Program-made: the position numbers and the translations under genes | In this document: positions 51,908 through 60,048 of the stretch, one piece after another | How positions within the stretch are numbered: the first letter of the stretch is position 1 | How the letters are laid out: the number at the start of each line of letters is the position of its first letter | NCBI RefSeq assembly: GCF_000315485.1 | Contig: NZ_JH992940.1 | Span: 727,574 to 791,573, forward strand | DNA from: Bacteroides oleiciplenus YIT 12058 | Lineage (GTDB): Bacteria; Bacteroidota; Bacteroidia; Bacteroidales; Bacteroidaceae | Reading direction: 5' to 3' | DNA length: 64,000 bases | Notes under the pieces: generated by a model | What the model was told of the DNA's origin: nothing | The model's database searches: none | What the model saw: the letters and a program-made list of their open reading frames with translations, nothing else

Positions 51908-52546
51908 CTAAAACATATAAGCGCATAATACGCTAAACACTTTATTTTTGAAGTCAACAGGGTTGCTGGAAGTTTTGAGGTTCTTCAGTCCCCAGTCGTA
52001 TCCCACGGCTACCTGAACATGCTTGGCAAATTCAACACCTACCTTGCCTCCAATACCCCAGTCGAACCTTTCGGCCTGCTTGTCACTGAATACATTGTCG
52101 GCCAGGGTTGTTGTTGCTTTTTTACCAGCTTCGGTCTCGGTAACTAATTTGTTTTTTCCGAACAACCCTATACCAATGTAAGGTCCTACGTGGGCAAACA
52201 GAGCCGTATTGTGTCCCAGAGAGAATTTATATCCGATATGGATTGGGATATTCAGGAAATAAGGATTGCCCTTCCACTGCATGCTCTGTTTCTCCTGGGT
52301 GTCATAATATCCGGAACTTTCCCAGCCCTGTGACGAGAGCAGCACACCAAAGTCCAGATATAGTCCTTTGGATACATTGGGAAGTCCCCATTCACCTTTA
52401 ACCCCCACATTAAATCCTGTTTTAGAGTCATAATCACTTGGGGCACTGATATTCAGTCCAGCCGTGACACCCACTTTAAGATTCTGGGCATAACTGCCTA
52501 TGCTTACAGAAAATAAGACTAAAGAAAGAAATACGATTTTTCTCAT
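51908..52546 (-). CDS. outer-membrane beta-barrel (porin family)
   Basis: A 212-residue protein from ATG 52546 (MRKIVFLSLVLFSVSIGSYA), with a signal peptide and strands typical of OmpA/PorT-like small barrels (NLKVGVTAGLNISAPSDYDS, VQVAVGYDWGLKNL), ending in CAYMF. It begins right at the stop of the lipoprotein gene at 52549, so the two are coupled. The 270-nt gap to 51637 shows no clear element. Confidence 0.75.
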   Translation of the reverse strand: MRKIVFLSLVLFSVSIGSYAQNLKVGVTAGLNISAPSDYDSKTGFNVGVKGEWGLPNVSKGLYLDFGVLLSSQGWESSGYYDTQEKQSMQWKGNPYFLNIPIHIGYKFSLGHNTALFAHVGPYIGIGLFGKNKLVTETEAGKKATTTLADNVFSDKQAERFDWGIGGKVGVEFAKHVQVAVGYDWGLKNLKTSSNPVDFKNKVFSVLCAYMF

Positions 52547-52548
52547 AA

Positions 52549-53529
52549 TCAAATAATTTTTATGTTTTTAAAAGCTTGTCTTCCTACTGTTTTGCCACGT
52601 GAACTTGTAAAGTTATCCACATGGGCATCAAATACATTGCCTACGGTTTCTATACGTAAGTTCAAAATAGATATCTCTTTGCCGTAAGGACAAAAGACTT
52701 TATTTCTATGGTTGAATTTTGAGCTGTGCATGGACAAGTCTGCAGAATAGCCCGCAGCGACATTCTTCTTCCAGAACACCACTTTCTTTTTGGTTTTAAA
52801 CTCAACGGCGAAAGAGTTGCCATTTACAATACGTCCGATGGTCATTGTACTCCTGTACTTTCCGTTCTTTATTGTAACAGAAGCATCTCTGAAACCTTTA
52901 TAACCTGGCTGGATCGGTCCCGGACGCAATGCCCTTGTTGATACAGCCTCTTCGTCAACTTCATAGGTTGGTGTATTGACTTCAGGCGCTTTCAATGTGT
53001 TACCGATAACGACATACCCCTTTATATTACCTACAAGTGACAGTTCATTGTCAGTAAAGGTAAAGTAAGGCGTCACATCGTAGGAATCGATGGTATTGAA
53101 CGAGAATACATTGCCATATTTAACCTTGTAATCGTTAATCAGCTTCTCAATCCGCAGGGTATCTTCCGTATCGAAAATCTGTTCCAGCTCTTCGTCAGCC
53201 CGGTTCCAAAGTGTATAGGCACCATCGAATCCTAACTTTTCAAAATAAGTGTCGCGATTTTCTTTGGTCATGTTACTAAGTTTTTCAATCGTCTGATTGT
53301 AAACCTGCTCATTTTGGAAACGAAGTACCGGCATGTCAGCCAAACCATCAGAGGCGCTTCTTGTGCCAGGCAACCAGTCACTCATTCTGGACACTTCAAC
53401 CTCCGGGGAACTATTGTTATTGCTTTGAGATACGATCTCCTCTTCATTACTACATGAAGCGATACCTAATGCCAGGCATACTGCCATCACCAAATGGGCG
53501 TGTTTACTAAGTGAATTTAATACCTTCAT
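52549..53529 (-). CDS. hypothetical lipoprotein, DUF4848-like
   Basis: A 326-residue lipoprotein (lipobox LALGIASCSNEE). The segment TKENRDTYFEKLGFDGAYTL with LWNRADEELEQI resembles the N-terminus of DUF4848 proteins of Bacteroides. The C-terminal half is beta-rich (KGFRDASVTIKNGKYRSTMT). The family has no known function. Its operon partner is the barrel protein at 51908. Confidence 0.6.
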   Translation of the reverse strand: MKVLNSLSKHAHLVMAVCLALGIASCSNEEEIVSQSNNNSSPEVEVSRMSDWLPGTRSASDGLADMPVLRFQNEQVYNQTIEKLSNMTKENRDTYFEKLGFDGAYTLWNRADEELEQIFDTEDTLRIEKLINDYKVKYGNVFSFNTIDSYDVTPYFTFTDNELSLVGNIKGYVVIGNTLKAPEVNTPTYEVDEEAVSTRALRPGPIQPGYKGFRDASVTIKNGKYRSTMTIGRIVNGNSFAVEFKTKKKVVFWKKNVAAGYSADLSMHSSKFNHRNKVFCPYGKEISILNLRIETVGNVFDAHVDNFTSSRGKTVGRQAFKNIKII

Positions 53530-53565
53530 AAATTTTTAAGATTTGAATTAGAACAATTGCTATTA

Positions 53566-54513
53566 TTAATGTACATTTTTTAGCCATTCTGTCTCTGTGA
53601 TTTGGCAAGCACCCACAACCCCGATACCGTTGGATACATTGGTATAATGATGAAGCATCGGAGAAAGGCCGTGGTTGCCTAAATCGTTGTTATTTATATT
53701 ATTCAGTGTTTTAAAGTAGCTGTAAAATTCCGGCGAGAGCTTGTAGAGGTAAATTTTGTATTCCTCCCTATAGCTGAAATTATCCCAATCGACGTCGTAA
53801 TCTTTCTGATAATCCATATTCAGACGGACTGTATATTCCTTTCCCGGAATCTTTTCATCATCCCATATATACAGATTCTGGAAGAAGCGGTTTGAGAACA
53901 TGAATATCTCGTCCAGATCAGACAGGTTGTTCAACAAGGGTTCGTCTTTCAGGTCAAATTCTACAGATTGAAATGAAACGTCTTCGTCGCCATCTTTCGT
54001 TGTTATTTCTTTTTTTATCAAACGAATACCGTAATAATCATTGGTTCCGCCATCATCTTTGAAGGTTACAAGTACCTGCAAGGTATTATCACTGTCGCCT
54101 TTAGGTGCCAGTCTTATTTCTTTTAATGGAAAATTATCCGGCATGACGGTTTGGGCGGTGATTGCCGGTAGTCCTGTTGAAGCGGCCTGTAGTTGCAGGC
54201 AGTCATTCTTTCCCCACTTCCCTAAAGTATAATAGCATTGTGCCGGGAGCGATGAAGTGGAGTCCTCGTTCCAATAAATGGCCTGCTCCTTTCCGTTTAC
54301 CGTGAAATGGATATCTGCATTGCGTACACTTTTATCCAGTGGTTCTCTTTTGCTGACCGGGACACTCTTGGACAGTTGTATGACTGTCGTATCCTTGTTT
54401 GAAGGAAAACAATAGAGCACCAGCTTTTCACAGGCATCCACTTCGTCCAATTCAAAATGATAGGTACAGGATGACAATATGGCTGCCAGTATCAGGTAAA
54501 TAATCTTTTTCAT
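53566..54513 (-). CDS. DUF4249-family lipoprotein
   Basis: A 315-residue lipoprotein (lipobox LILAAILSSCTYHFELDE). KLVLYCFPSNKDTTVIQLSK and SVRNADIHFTVNGKE match DUF4249. Genes of this family regularly follow a TonB-dependent receptor with an N-terminal carboxypeptidase-like domain, as here, and probably work with it at the cell surface. The stop-to-start gap to the receptor is 7 nt. Confidence 0.85.
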   Translation of the reverse strand: MKKIIYLILAAILSSCTYHFELDEVDACEKLVLYCFPSNKDTTVIQLSKSVPVSKREPLDKSVRNADIHFTVNGKEQAIYWNEDSTSSLPAQCYYTLGKWGKNDCLQLQAASTGLPAITAQTVMPDNFPLKEIRLAPKGDSDNTLQVLVTFKDDGGTNDYYGIRLIKKEITTKDGDEDVSFQSVEFDLKDEPLLNNLSDLDEIFMFSNRFFQNLYIWDDEKIPGKEYTVRLNMDYQKDYDVDWDNFSYREEYKIYLYKLSPEFYSYFKTLNNINNNDLGNHGLSPMLHHYTNVSNGIGVVGACQITETEWLKNVH

Positions 54514-54520
54514 TTTCGTT

Positions 54521-57124
54521 TTAGAACTTTAGAGTGTAACTGAATGAGGGAATGATGGGAAATACCCCGGTGGCTTTCCCCCTGAACCTTCCATCCGGTA
54601 ATTTCTCCACTTTGGCATACAAGGCATTCATGCGGCAATAAGCATTATATATACTTATGTTCCAGATACGTTCGTACCCCCGCTTAGTCGTTTTGCGGAA
54701 GTTAACTCCCACGTCCAGCCTGTGATAAGATGGTAACGTCACATTATTGGGCTTTTCATAAATCCACTGTGCCGGCTCTTTTTCTTTTATTCCGGGAATC
54801 TCCGGTGCGTTTACGTATTGTGAGGGAATCGTCATTTTATTTCCAGAGTGGAAAGTCCATGCCGCATAAGCCTCTATCCGCCCGATAAGCTTATGCCTTA
54901 CTGCTATATTCAGTTTATGGCGATTATCAAACTTGTCATCATACCATCCCTGATAAATTTCACTGAACTTTCTTTTGCTCCATGATAGTGTATAAGCGAA
55001 GTCCACGGATGTTTTGGCCGTGCGATATGAAAGCTCAAATTCGGCTCCATAAGCTTTTCCCTTTCCTTCCTTTACAGTCATTTCCCAGTTCTCGGCAGAA
55101 GGTGCCAGACGATTGCCACCATCATATTCTATTGTATGGTTCATTGTCTTGTAGAATCCTTCTACACTGAGATGCATATTATGTGGCAACCGCATGTATA
55201 CGCCTGCCGCATACTGACGTGAGCGCATAGGACGGATATCTTTTGTTGTAGGCACCCAATAGTCTGTAGGCAGGTTAAGATAGGTGCTGGACAACAAATG
55301 CATAAATTGGCTCATTTCAGTATAGGATAATTTCAGGGCAGTGTGATCATTCCATTGATATCTGACGGCGGCTCTCGGTTCTACCGAATGGTAAGTTTTA
55401 TCCGAGATTTTAAACAAAGTATAATGAATCCCGATGTTTGCCCGCCATTTTTTTCCAAAAGTCATATCATCTTCTGCGTAAACCGTAAACTCATGTCCCC
55501 TGTAGTAAAATGAACTACTGTGCTGGATGGTATCCTTTTGGGCATCGTTTCCGGAGAAGTCCTTTACAACCTGCGACTGGGGGCGGAAAGTGTGGTAAAG
55601 GTAATTCGAGCCCATACGTATATGCTGATGCGCTCCCGGTTTGTAATCAAATTCCATGCGGTAGCCGATATCATCAATGGCCGAATGGTTGCGGCGCTCG
55701 ATATGGGTAACTTCGGTCACCTGTCCCGAGTTCAGGTATTTATCTTCTTCCTTGTAGTCATACAACGAACGGTTGCGGGCATATACTCCGGTGAAGTTGG
55801 CAAATAATCTGGGGGTGAGTTGATAGCTCCAGTTTATCGCCGTTGTCAGATTCCCCCATTGCAGATTGAACTTCGCCTGGTATTGTTCCTCGTCAGAGCT
55901 ATTATTATATCCATGCATATCCTGCTTATTATCAACTTTCAGCATGTCATTACCCGAATAAAAGCTTATGTACGCCTTGCTTCTGTCTGAAAATGCATGG
56001 GTGATTTTAGCATTGATGTCATGAAAGGCGTATCTTCCGGTGAACTGGTCATCTTTTTTAGATTTGTTCCGAAAAAAAAAGACCGGTGCGGAAAACGCAT
56101 CCAGCCAGCTTCTACGCATAGCTATATTAAATGAAGTCCTGTTCTTGACAATGGGGCCTTCAAACTGGATTCTTCCGTCCAGCAACCCTAAAGTAAAACT
56201 CCCATGATACTCTTTCATATCCCCGTCATTGGTTCTTACGTCAATAACAGAAGACAGGCGTCCGCCATAACGGGCGGGAAAGCCGCTTTTATAGAATTCA
56301 ATGTTTTTGATAATATCCGTATTGAATGCTGAAAACAAGCCTCCCAGATGGTTGATCTGATACAAAGGAGTCCCATCCAGCAGGAACAGATTTTCGTCGT
56401 GGTTTCCTCCGTGCACATATAACCCGGATACAAGTTCTGTGCCCGAAGCTACCCCCGGCAGATTCTGGAGCGTCTTAATCACATCCGGAGAACTCAACAG
56501 GGAATATTCTGTTTGTAACTCACGTGCGGTCAAAGACACTTTTCCTGTCTGGGTGGTGTGTATTGGGGAGTTAAGGTCGCCGATAACCAGTACTTCGTCC
56601 AATGAATAGTCCTCTTTAAGATAAACTTTCAGTGTTATGTTTTTGTCCAGCACTATATTTTCCTTTTTTTGCCCGAAACCAATGAAGGAGAAGCTAAGAA
56701 CACGCTTGCCTTCAGGCAGAGTTATGCTGAAAAAGCCATAATTATTGCTTAGTGTTCCAATCCCCAAAGCTTCATCCTTGACTGTTGCATTAATCAACGG
56801 CTCTCCGTTTTCCTGGCAGACATATCCGCTGACGGTATATTTCTTCATTTTATGTAGGAGGATATATTTGCCTCTGACTTCCCATTTCAGTTCCGTTTTT
56901 CTGAACAGTTCCTGCAAACTTTGTTCCAGGCCAAATCCTTGTAGCGGTTTTCCGTGATAAGGTATATCCAGATTCAAGGAGGAATCATAGATAAAGTTTA
57001 TCTGGTGCAATTTGTGGACAAGTTCCATCTGTTCCTTAACCGTACTCAAAGGCTTGACTTGTGCCTGTCCTTGTACTGGGAAACAGATACAGGCTATAAA
57101 GAGCATAATGATAGTTCGCTTCAT
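54521..57124 (-). CDS. TonB-dependent receptor with STN domain
   Basis: The ATG at 57124 (MKRTIIMLFIACICFPVQGQ) gives 867 residues with a normal signal peptide. Domains: STN (about 35-90), carboxypeptidase-regulatory-like (about 95-180, KYTVSGYVCQENGEPLINAT), plug (about 190-300, with GSLYVHGG-type GLYVHGGNHDENLFLLDGTP), and a 22-strand barrel ending in SFSYTLKF. The STN domain signals to the FecR protein encoded 4 nt upstream. Substrate unknown. It is not SusC-type, and is paired with DUF4249 instead of SusD. Confidence 0.9.
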   Translation of the reverse strand: MKRTIIMLFIACICFPVQGQAQVKPLSTVKEQMELVHKLHQINFIYDSSLNLDIPYHGKPLQGFGLEQSLQELFRKTELKWEVRGKYILLHKMKKYTVSGYVCQENGEPLINATVKDEALGIGTLSNNYGFFSITLPEGKRVLSFSFIGFGQKKENIVLDKNITLKVYLKEDYSLDEVLVIGDLNSPIHTTQTGKVSLTARELQTEYSLLSSPDVIKTLQNLPGVASGTELVSGLYVHGGNHDENLFLLDGTPLYQINHLGGLFSAFNTDIIKNIEFYKSGFPARYGGRLSSVIDVRTNDGDMKEYHGSFTLGLLDGRIQFEGPIVKNRTSFNIAMRRSWLDAFSAPVFFFRNKSKKDDQFTGRYAFHDINAKITHAFSDRSKAYISFYSGNDMLKVDNKQDMHGYNNSSDEEQYQAKFNLQWGNLTTAINWSYQLTPRLFANFTGVYARNRSLYDYKEEDKYLNSGQVTEVTHIERRNHSAIDDIGYRMEFDYKPGAHQHIRMGSNYLYHTFRPQSQVVKDFSGNDAQKDTIQHSSSFYYRGHEFTVYAEDDMTFGKKWRANIGIHYTLFKISDKTYHSVEPRAAVRYQWNDHTALKLSYTEMSQFMHLLSSTYLNLPTDYWVPTTKDIRPMRSRQYAAGVYMRLPHNMHLSVEGFYKTMNHTIEYDGGNRLAPSAENWEMTVKEGKGKAYGAEFELSYRTAKTSVDFAYTLSWSKRKFSEIYQGWYDDKFDNRHKLNIAVRHKLIGRIEAYAAWTFHSGNKMTIPSQYVNAPEIPGIKEKEPAQWIYEKPNNVTLPSYHRLDVGVNFRKTTKRGYERIWNISIYNAYCRMNALYAKVEKLPDGRFRGKATGVFPIIPSFSYTLKF

Positions 57125-57128
57125 CGCT

Positions 57129-57938
57129 TTATCTCTTTTGTATCTTAATTTGCAGGACATTCTCAATCAAATCAATGATTTCATCCAGGCTGTTTGTTGT
57201 AAACTCGCCATTAAGGCTCTTTCCGGTATCATCTGTGGTTAACTGTATGTGGTAGAAAGCGGATAATTCAGACAGAACTTCGGAAATCGGAGTGTTGTCA
57301 AAAAGGAATGTTTTGGTAGCCCATGCAGTCTGATTAATGCTGCCGGGAGCCACCACTTCCGGCTTCTGCTTACCGTAAGTTAATGTAGCTTCCATTCCTT
57401 CAGTCAGTATTACGCCTTCCTGCTGTTCTTTTGCGGCAAAGAGTACTTTCCCCGACACTACATATACATTAGATTCTTGTGAAGATTCGCTTACCTGAAA
57501 ACGGGTTCCCAAAACCGTTACCCGGGATAACTGCCCATAGACTTCAAAGGGATGTTTCGCATCTTTTGTAACTGCAAAGAACACCTTTCCGGTCATATTG
57601 ATATGACGTTTATTCCTGAAATCTGAAGACTGATAAGTAACAGTCGACTTCGGGAATAATGTCACAGCAGTACTGTCCGGTAACAGAAATGTTTCTATTG
57701 AATCTCCGGAGGCAAGTCTTGTCCAGTCGTCTTTAGACCCCGTATTGTAGAAATAAAAACTGAATGCTACGAACAATAAAATAGTAGCAGCAACGCCTGA
57801 ATACCAATATGGACGATAGTTGGCACGTACCTGCGTAGTTCTCTCTTCAAAACGGCGGATAGCCTTATTGGTATCGAACCGTCTAAATTTATAATACCTC
57901 AGTACAAAATCAAGGCACTTTTTTTCTATTTCCTTCAT
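57129..57938 (-). CDS. FecR-family anti-sigma factor
   Basis: A 269-residue anti-sigma protein. A short cytoplasmic part is followed by a transmembrane segment (YWYSGVAATILLFVAFSFYF, about residues 42-62), a FecR domain (FLLPDSTAVTLFPKSTVTYQ, GKVFFAVTKDAKHPFEVYGQ) and a C-terminal DUF4974-like domain. It links the receptor at 54521 to the sigma factor at 58006. Confidence 0.9.
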   Translation of the reverse strand: MKEIEKKCLDFVLRYYKFRRFDTNKAIRRFEERTTQVRANYRPYWYSGVAATILLFVAFSFYFYNTGSKDDWTRLASGDSIETFLLPDSTAVTLFPKSTVTYQSSDFRNKRHINMTGKVFFAVTKDAKHPFEVYGQLSRVTVLGTRFQVSESSQESNVYVVSGKVLFAAKEQQEGVILTEGMEATLTYGKQKPEVVAPGSINQTAWATKTFLFDNTPISEVLSELSAFYHIQLTTDDTGKSLNGEFTTNSLDEIIDLIENVLQIKIQKR

Positions 57939-58005
57939 GCTTCAGCTTTTTGTTTGAGCTAAGACTGAAATCAATAAAAAATCCCCTACGCAAAAATGAA
58001 AAAAA

Positions 58006-58518
58006 TTATCCGAAAAAGAAATTATATATTTTGATGGTTCCTTCTTTCAGTACTTTCATCGCTTTAGCCACTTGATTCTCTGCTGTTTTTGTAGAAATAT
58101 TCAGTTTGTCTGCAATCTCCTTATATTTCAGACCGTCACGCTTACTAAGGAGAAAAACCTCCCGGCACTTTTCCGGCAGGGAGTCAATGGCCGTCCATAA
58201 TCTTGCTTCAATCAACGAGCGTTCTTCTGCTTCTTCATCCTGAATGATGCCTGCCAAATCGGAAGGTGATACATTGCAATCAATCTGATTGTCTTTCTTT
58301 AAAGTGTCCAAGCATCGATTCCTCACCATCATATAAAGATAAGCCTTTACGTTGATAATTTCCTTCTCAGTATTCACTCTTTCCCACAGCTCTACAAAAC
58401 AATCCTGCACGACGTCTTCTACCAAGTCTATGTCGCGAAGATAGTGCATAGCATACAAGCAAAGCGGACGATAATATCGACGGAAGGAATCATCAATATT
58501 TTTCTTGGCTTCGTTCAT
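58006..58518 (-). CDS. ECF sigma factor, FecI-like
   Basis: A 170-residue ECF sigma-70 factor with region 2 (FRRYYRPLCLYAMHYLRDID, VEDVVQDCFVELWERV) and region 4 (LKYKEIADKLNISTKTAENQ). It heads the minus-strand operon. Its promoter box is at 58544-58551. It is clearly different in sequence from the sigma factor at 39493, so the two operons are separately regulated. Confidence 0.9.
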   Translation of the reverse strand: MNEAKKNIDDSFRRYYRPLCLYAMHYLRDIDLVEDVVQDCFVELWERVNTEKEIINVKAYLYMMVRNRCLDTLKKDNQIDCNVSPSDLAGIIQDEEAEERSLIEARLWTAIDSLPEKCREVFLLSKRDGLKYKEIADKLNISTKTAENQVAKAMKVLKEGTIKIYNFFFG

Positions 58519-58543
58519 TATCGTGGTTGTTTTGTTAATTTGT

Positions 58544-58551
58544 CAAAGATA
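58544..58551 (-). promoter_or_regulatory. Bacteroidetes promoter of second sigma operon
   Basis: On the minus strand TATCTTTG matches the TAnnTTTG -7 box, 25 nt ahead of the ATG at 58518. It directs transcription leftward, away from the tail genes. Confidence 0.6.
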
Positions 58552-58688
58552 ATAAAAAAAATGCGTTTAAAAGAAGAAAAACAGGGAATTATCCCTTCAA
58601 ATATTGATTATTTTTTGTGTAGGTATCACAGGTTACACAGTCAGATTAATAGAAAATAGAATTAGAATTAGAGAGGTTAGTTCCTTAT

Positions 58689-58771
58689 GGTCTCGCACCT
58701 GTGTCACGTCTCGCCTCGCACCTATGTCTCCCCCCGGTCTCGCACCTGTGTCACACCCGGGGACACAGGTG
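58689..58771. repeat. short direct repeats and hairpin at right edge of insert
   Basis: GGTCTCGCACCTGTGTCAC occurs at 58689-58707 and 58736-58754, with a partial copy CCTCGCACCTATGTCT at 58714-58729. The second full copy forms a hairpin with an inverse: CACCTGTGTC (58744-58753) with GACACAGGTG (58762-58771). This GC-rich cluster lies between the sigma factor promoter and the methyltransferase gene, at the right border of the inserted operons. The rest of the gap (58552-58877) shows no gene. Confidence 0.55.
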
Positions 58772-58877
58772 TGTCATACGGGACGCCCCCTATCTCCTTT
58801 TTGAAACTTTTCACACCAAAAACATCTATACGATCAAGGTAACTTACACAAAAGACACTTAACCCAACCTTAACCCA

Positions 58878-59387
58878 ATGAATGTTACTTTTGAAGGCAA
58901 CTCTCACACAGGCAAAAATGAATGGCTCACCCCACCGGACCTACTGAAAAAATTAGGGCATTTCGACCTTGACCCTTGTTCACCCGTCAATCGTCCCTGG
59001 AGCACTGCACACCGCCATTACACGATACTGGACAACGGACTGGAGCAAGAATGGACAGGCAGAGTATTCTGCAACCCTCCTTATGACACCAACCTGATAG
59101 TCCGCTTCATACATCGCTGTGCCGAACACGGGAATGCTATTGCCCTAACCTTTGCCCGGACTGACACGAGATTGTTTCACGACGAGATATTCCGCAAAGC
59201 CGACTCGATACTCTTCATCAAAGGAAGACTCCGCTTCTACCACGTCAACGGTGAGCAGGGAGGAACGGCAGGTGCACCCTCCTGCCTGATAGCCTTTAAT
59301 AAGGAGAACACGGAAGTGTTGAGGAATTGCGGCATCGACGGCAAATTCATCGTATTACACAGCAACAACCGGGAGATTAAACTTTAG
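58878..59387 (+). CDS. DNA N6-adenine methyltransferase (phage Dam type)
   Basis: A 169-residue methyltransferase of the phage Dam family (PF05869). It shows NEWLTPPDLLKKLGHFDLDP near the N-terminus, the catalytic NPPY in GRVFCNPPYDTN (about residues 71-74) and IALTFARTDTRLFHDEIF. The size is normal. It probably protects phage DNA by methylating adenines. It restarts the phage gene order after the inserted operons and lies 45 nt in front of the chaperone gene. Confidence 0.85.
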   Translation: MNVTFEGNSHTGKNEWLTPPDLLKKLGHFDLDPCSPVNRPWSTAHRHYTILDNGLEQEWTGRVFCNPPYDTNLIVRFIHRCAEHGNAIALTFARTDTRLFHDEIFRKADSILFIKGRLRFYHVNGEQGGTAGAPSCLIAFNKENTEVLRNCGIDGKFIVLHSNNREIKL

Positions 59388-59432
59388 ACTTCCCCAAACT
59401 CTACTCTTGAATGTACTTAATCAAATATAAAT

Positions 59433-59789
59433 ATGGAAGATATGACATTGACCCTGGAACAGGAAACTGAAATCAAAGAGAAAGCAATTAAGCTCAAAAC
59501 AGAAAAAAAGCTGAGAAAAATTTACCCAATGGTAGTTTTCGGAGATACAAACTGCGGAGAAAAAGAGTTTTACGTAGCATATATGGCCGAACCAAGTTTT
59601 TTGCAGTTCTCGAAGTTTATGGCAGCCTCCAAGAAAGACGAAGTAACTGCCATGCGTACGCTGGCAAAAGACTCTTTCATTGATGGGGACAAGGAGTTGG
59701 TAGACAATGAATCGCTTTTCCTTTTCGGGCTAATGTCGCAACTGTCAGAGATTATCACAACCAGACAAAGTATGATTGTAAATTTTTAG
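59433..59789 (+). CDS. tail assembly chaperone, short form
   Basis: A 118-residue acidic/Lys-rich protein (LEQETEIKEKAIKLKTEKKL, FLQFSKFMAASKKDEVTAMR) directly before a second short frame and the tape measure gene, the classic place of the gpG/gpGT-type chaperones. A slippery heptamer overlaps its last codons. It coats the tape measure during tail assembly. Confidence 0.7.
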   Translation: MEDMTLTLEQETEIKEKAIKLKTEKKLRKIYPMVVFGDTNCGEKEFYVAYMAEPSFLQFSKFMAASKKDEVTAMRTLAKDSFIDGDKELVDNESLFLFGLMSQLSEIITTRQSMIVNF

Positions 59790-59971
59790 ACAAATGGATA
59801 GTACGTGAGGAACAGCGAATCCGCCAAAGAACCATTTACGTACGTCACTACTTTCCATCTGTTAATCTGAATACAATCGACGATGAAGAATTTGCTATGC
59901 TATCAGAAGAAGCCCTGTGGCTCCATGAACAACTGATACTTACGAGAAGCACAAACACACTTACTACCTGA
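59433..59971 (+). CDS. tail assembly chaperone, -1 frameshift fusion
   Basis: A -1 shift at A-AAT-TTT (59780-59786), directly before the TAG stop, would continue in the other frame through LDKWIVREEQRIRQRTIYVR to TGA at 59969-59971. This gives a fusion of about 179 residues. The second frame has no ATG near its start, is open across its whole length and reads as real protein. That fits a fusion product made at low ratio, as in lambda gpG-T. Confidence 0.65.
59780..59786 (+). promoter_or_regulatory. -1 ribosomal frameshift site
   Basis: The heptamer AAATTTT fits X-XXY-YYZ in the reading frame of the chaperone gene (GTA AAT TTT TAG) and lies right before its stop codon. Confidence 0.65.
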
Positions 59972-60048
59972 CAATTCATTCATTTCTTGCTCCATGGCCC
60001 CTGCATACCTCCCAAGTGTGACAGGGGCCTTTTTACAAAAACTAACCG

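Noticed and set aside
39493..58518. Conjugative or IS-type transposon carrying the TonB operons
   Set aside because: No transposase, integrase or mobilisation gene is present in the block and no clear target-site duplication is visible at its ends.
58604..58804. 66-residue plus-strand gene with internal repeats
   Set aside because: Protein repeats only mirror the DNA repeats and hairpin at the right junction; no supporting composition or start.
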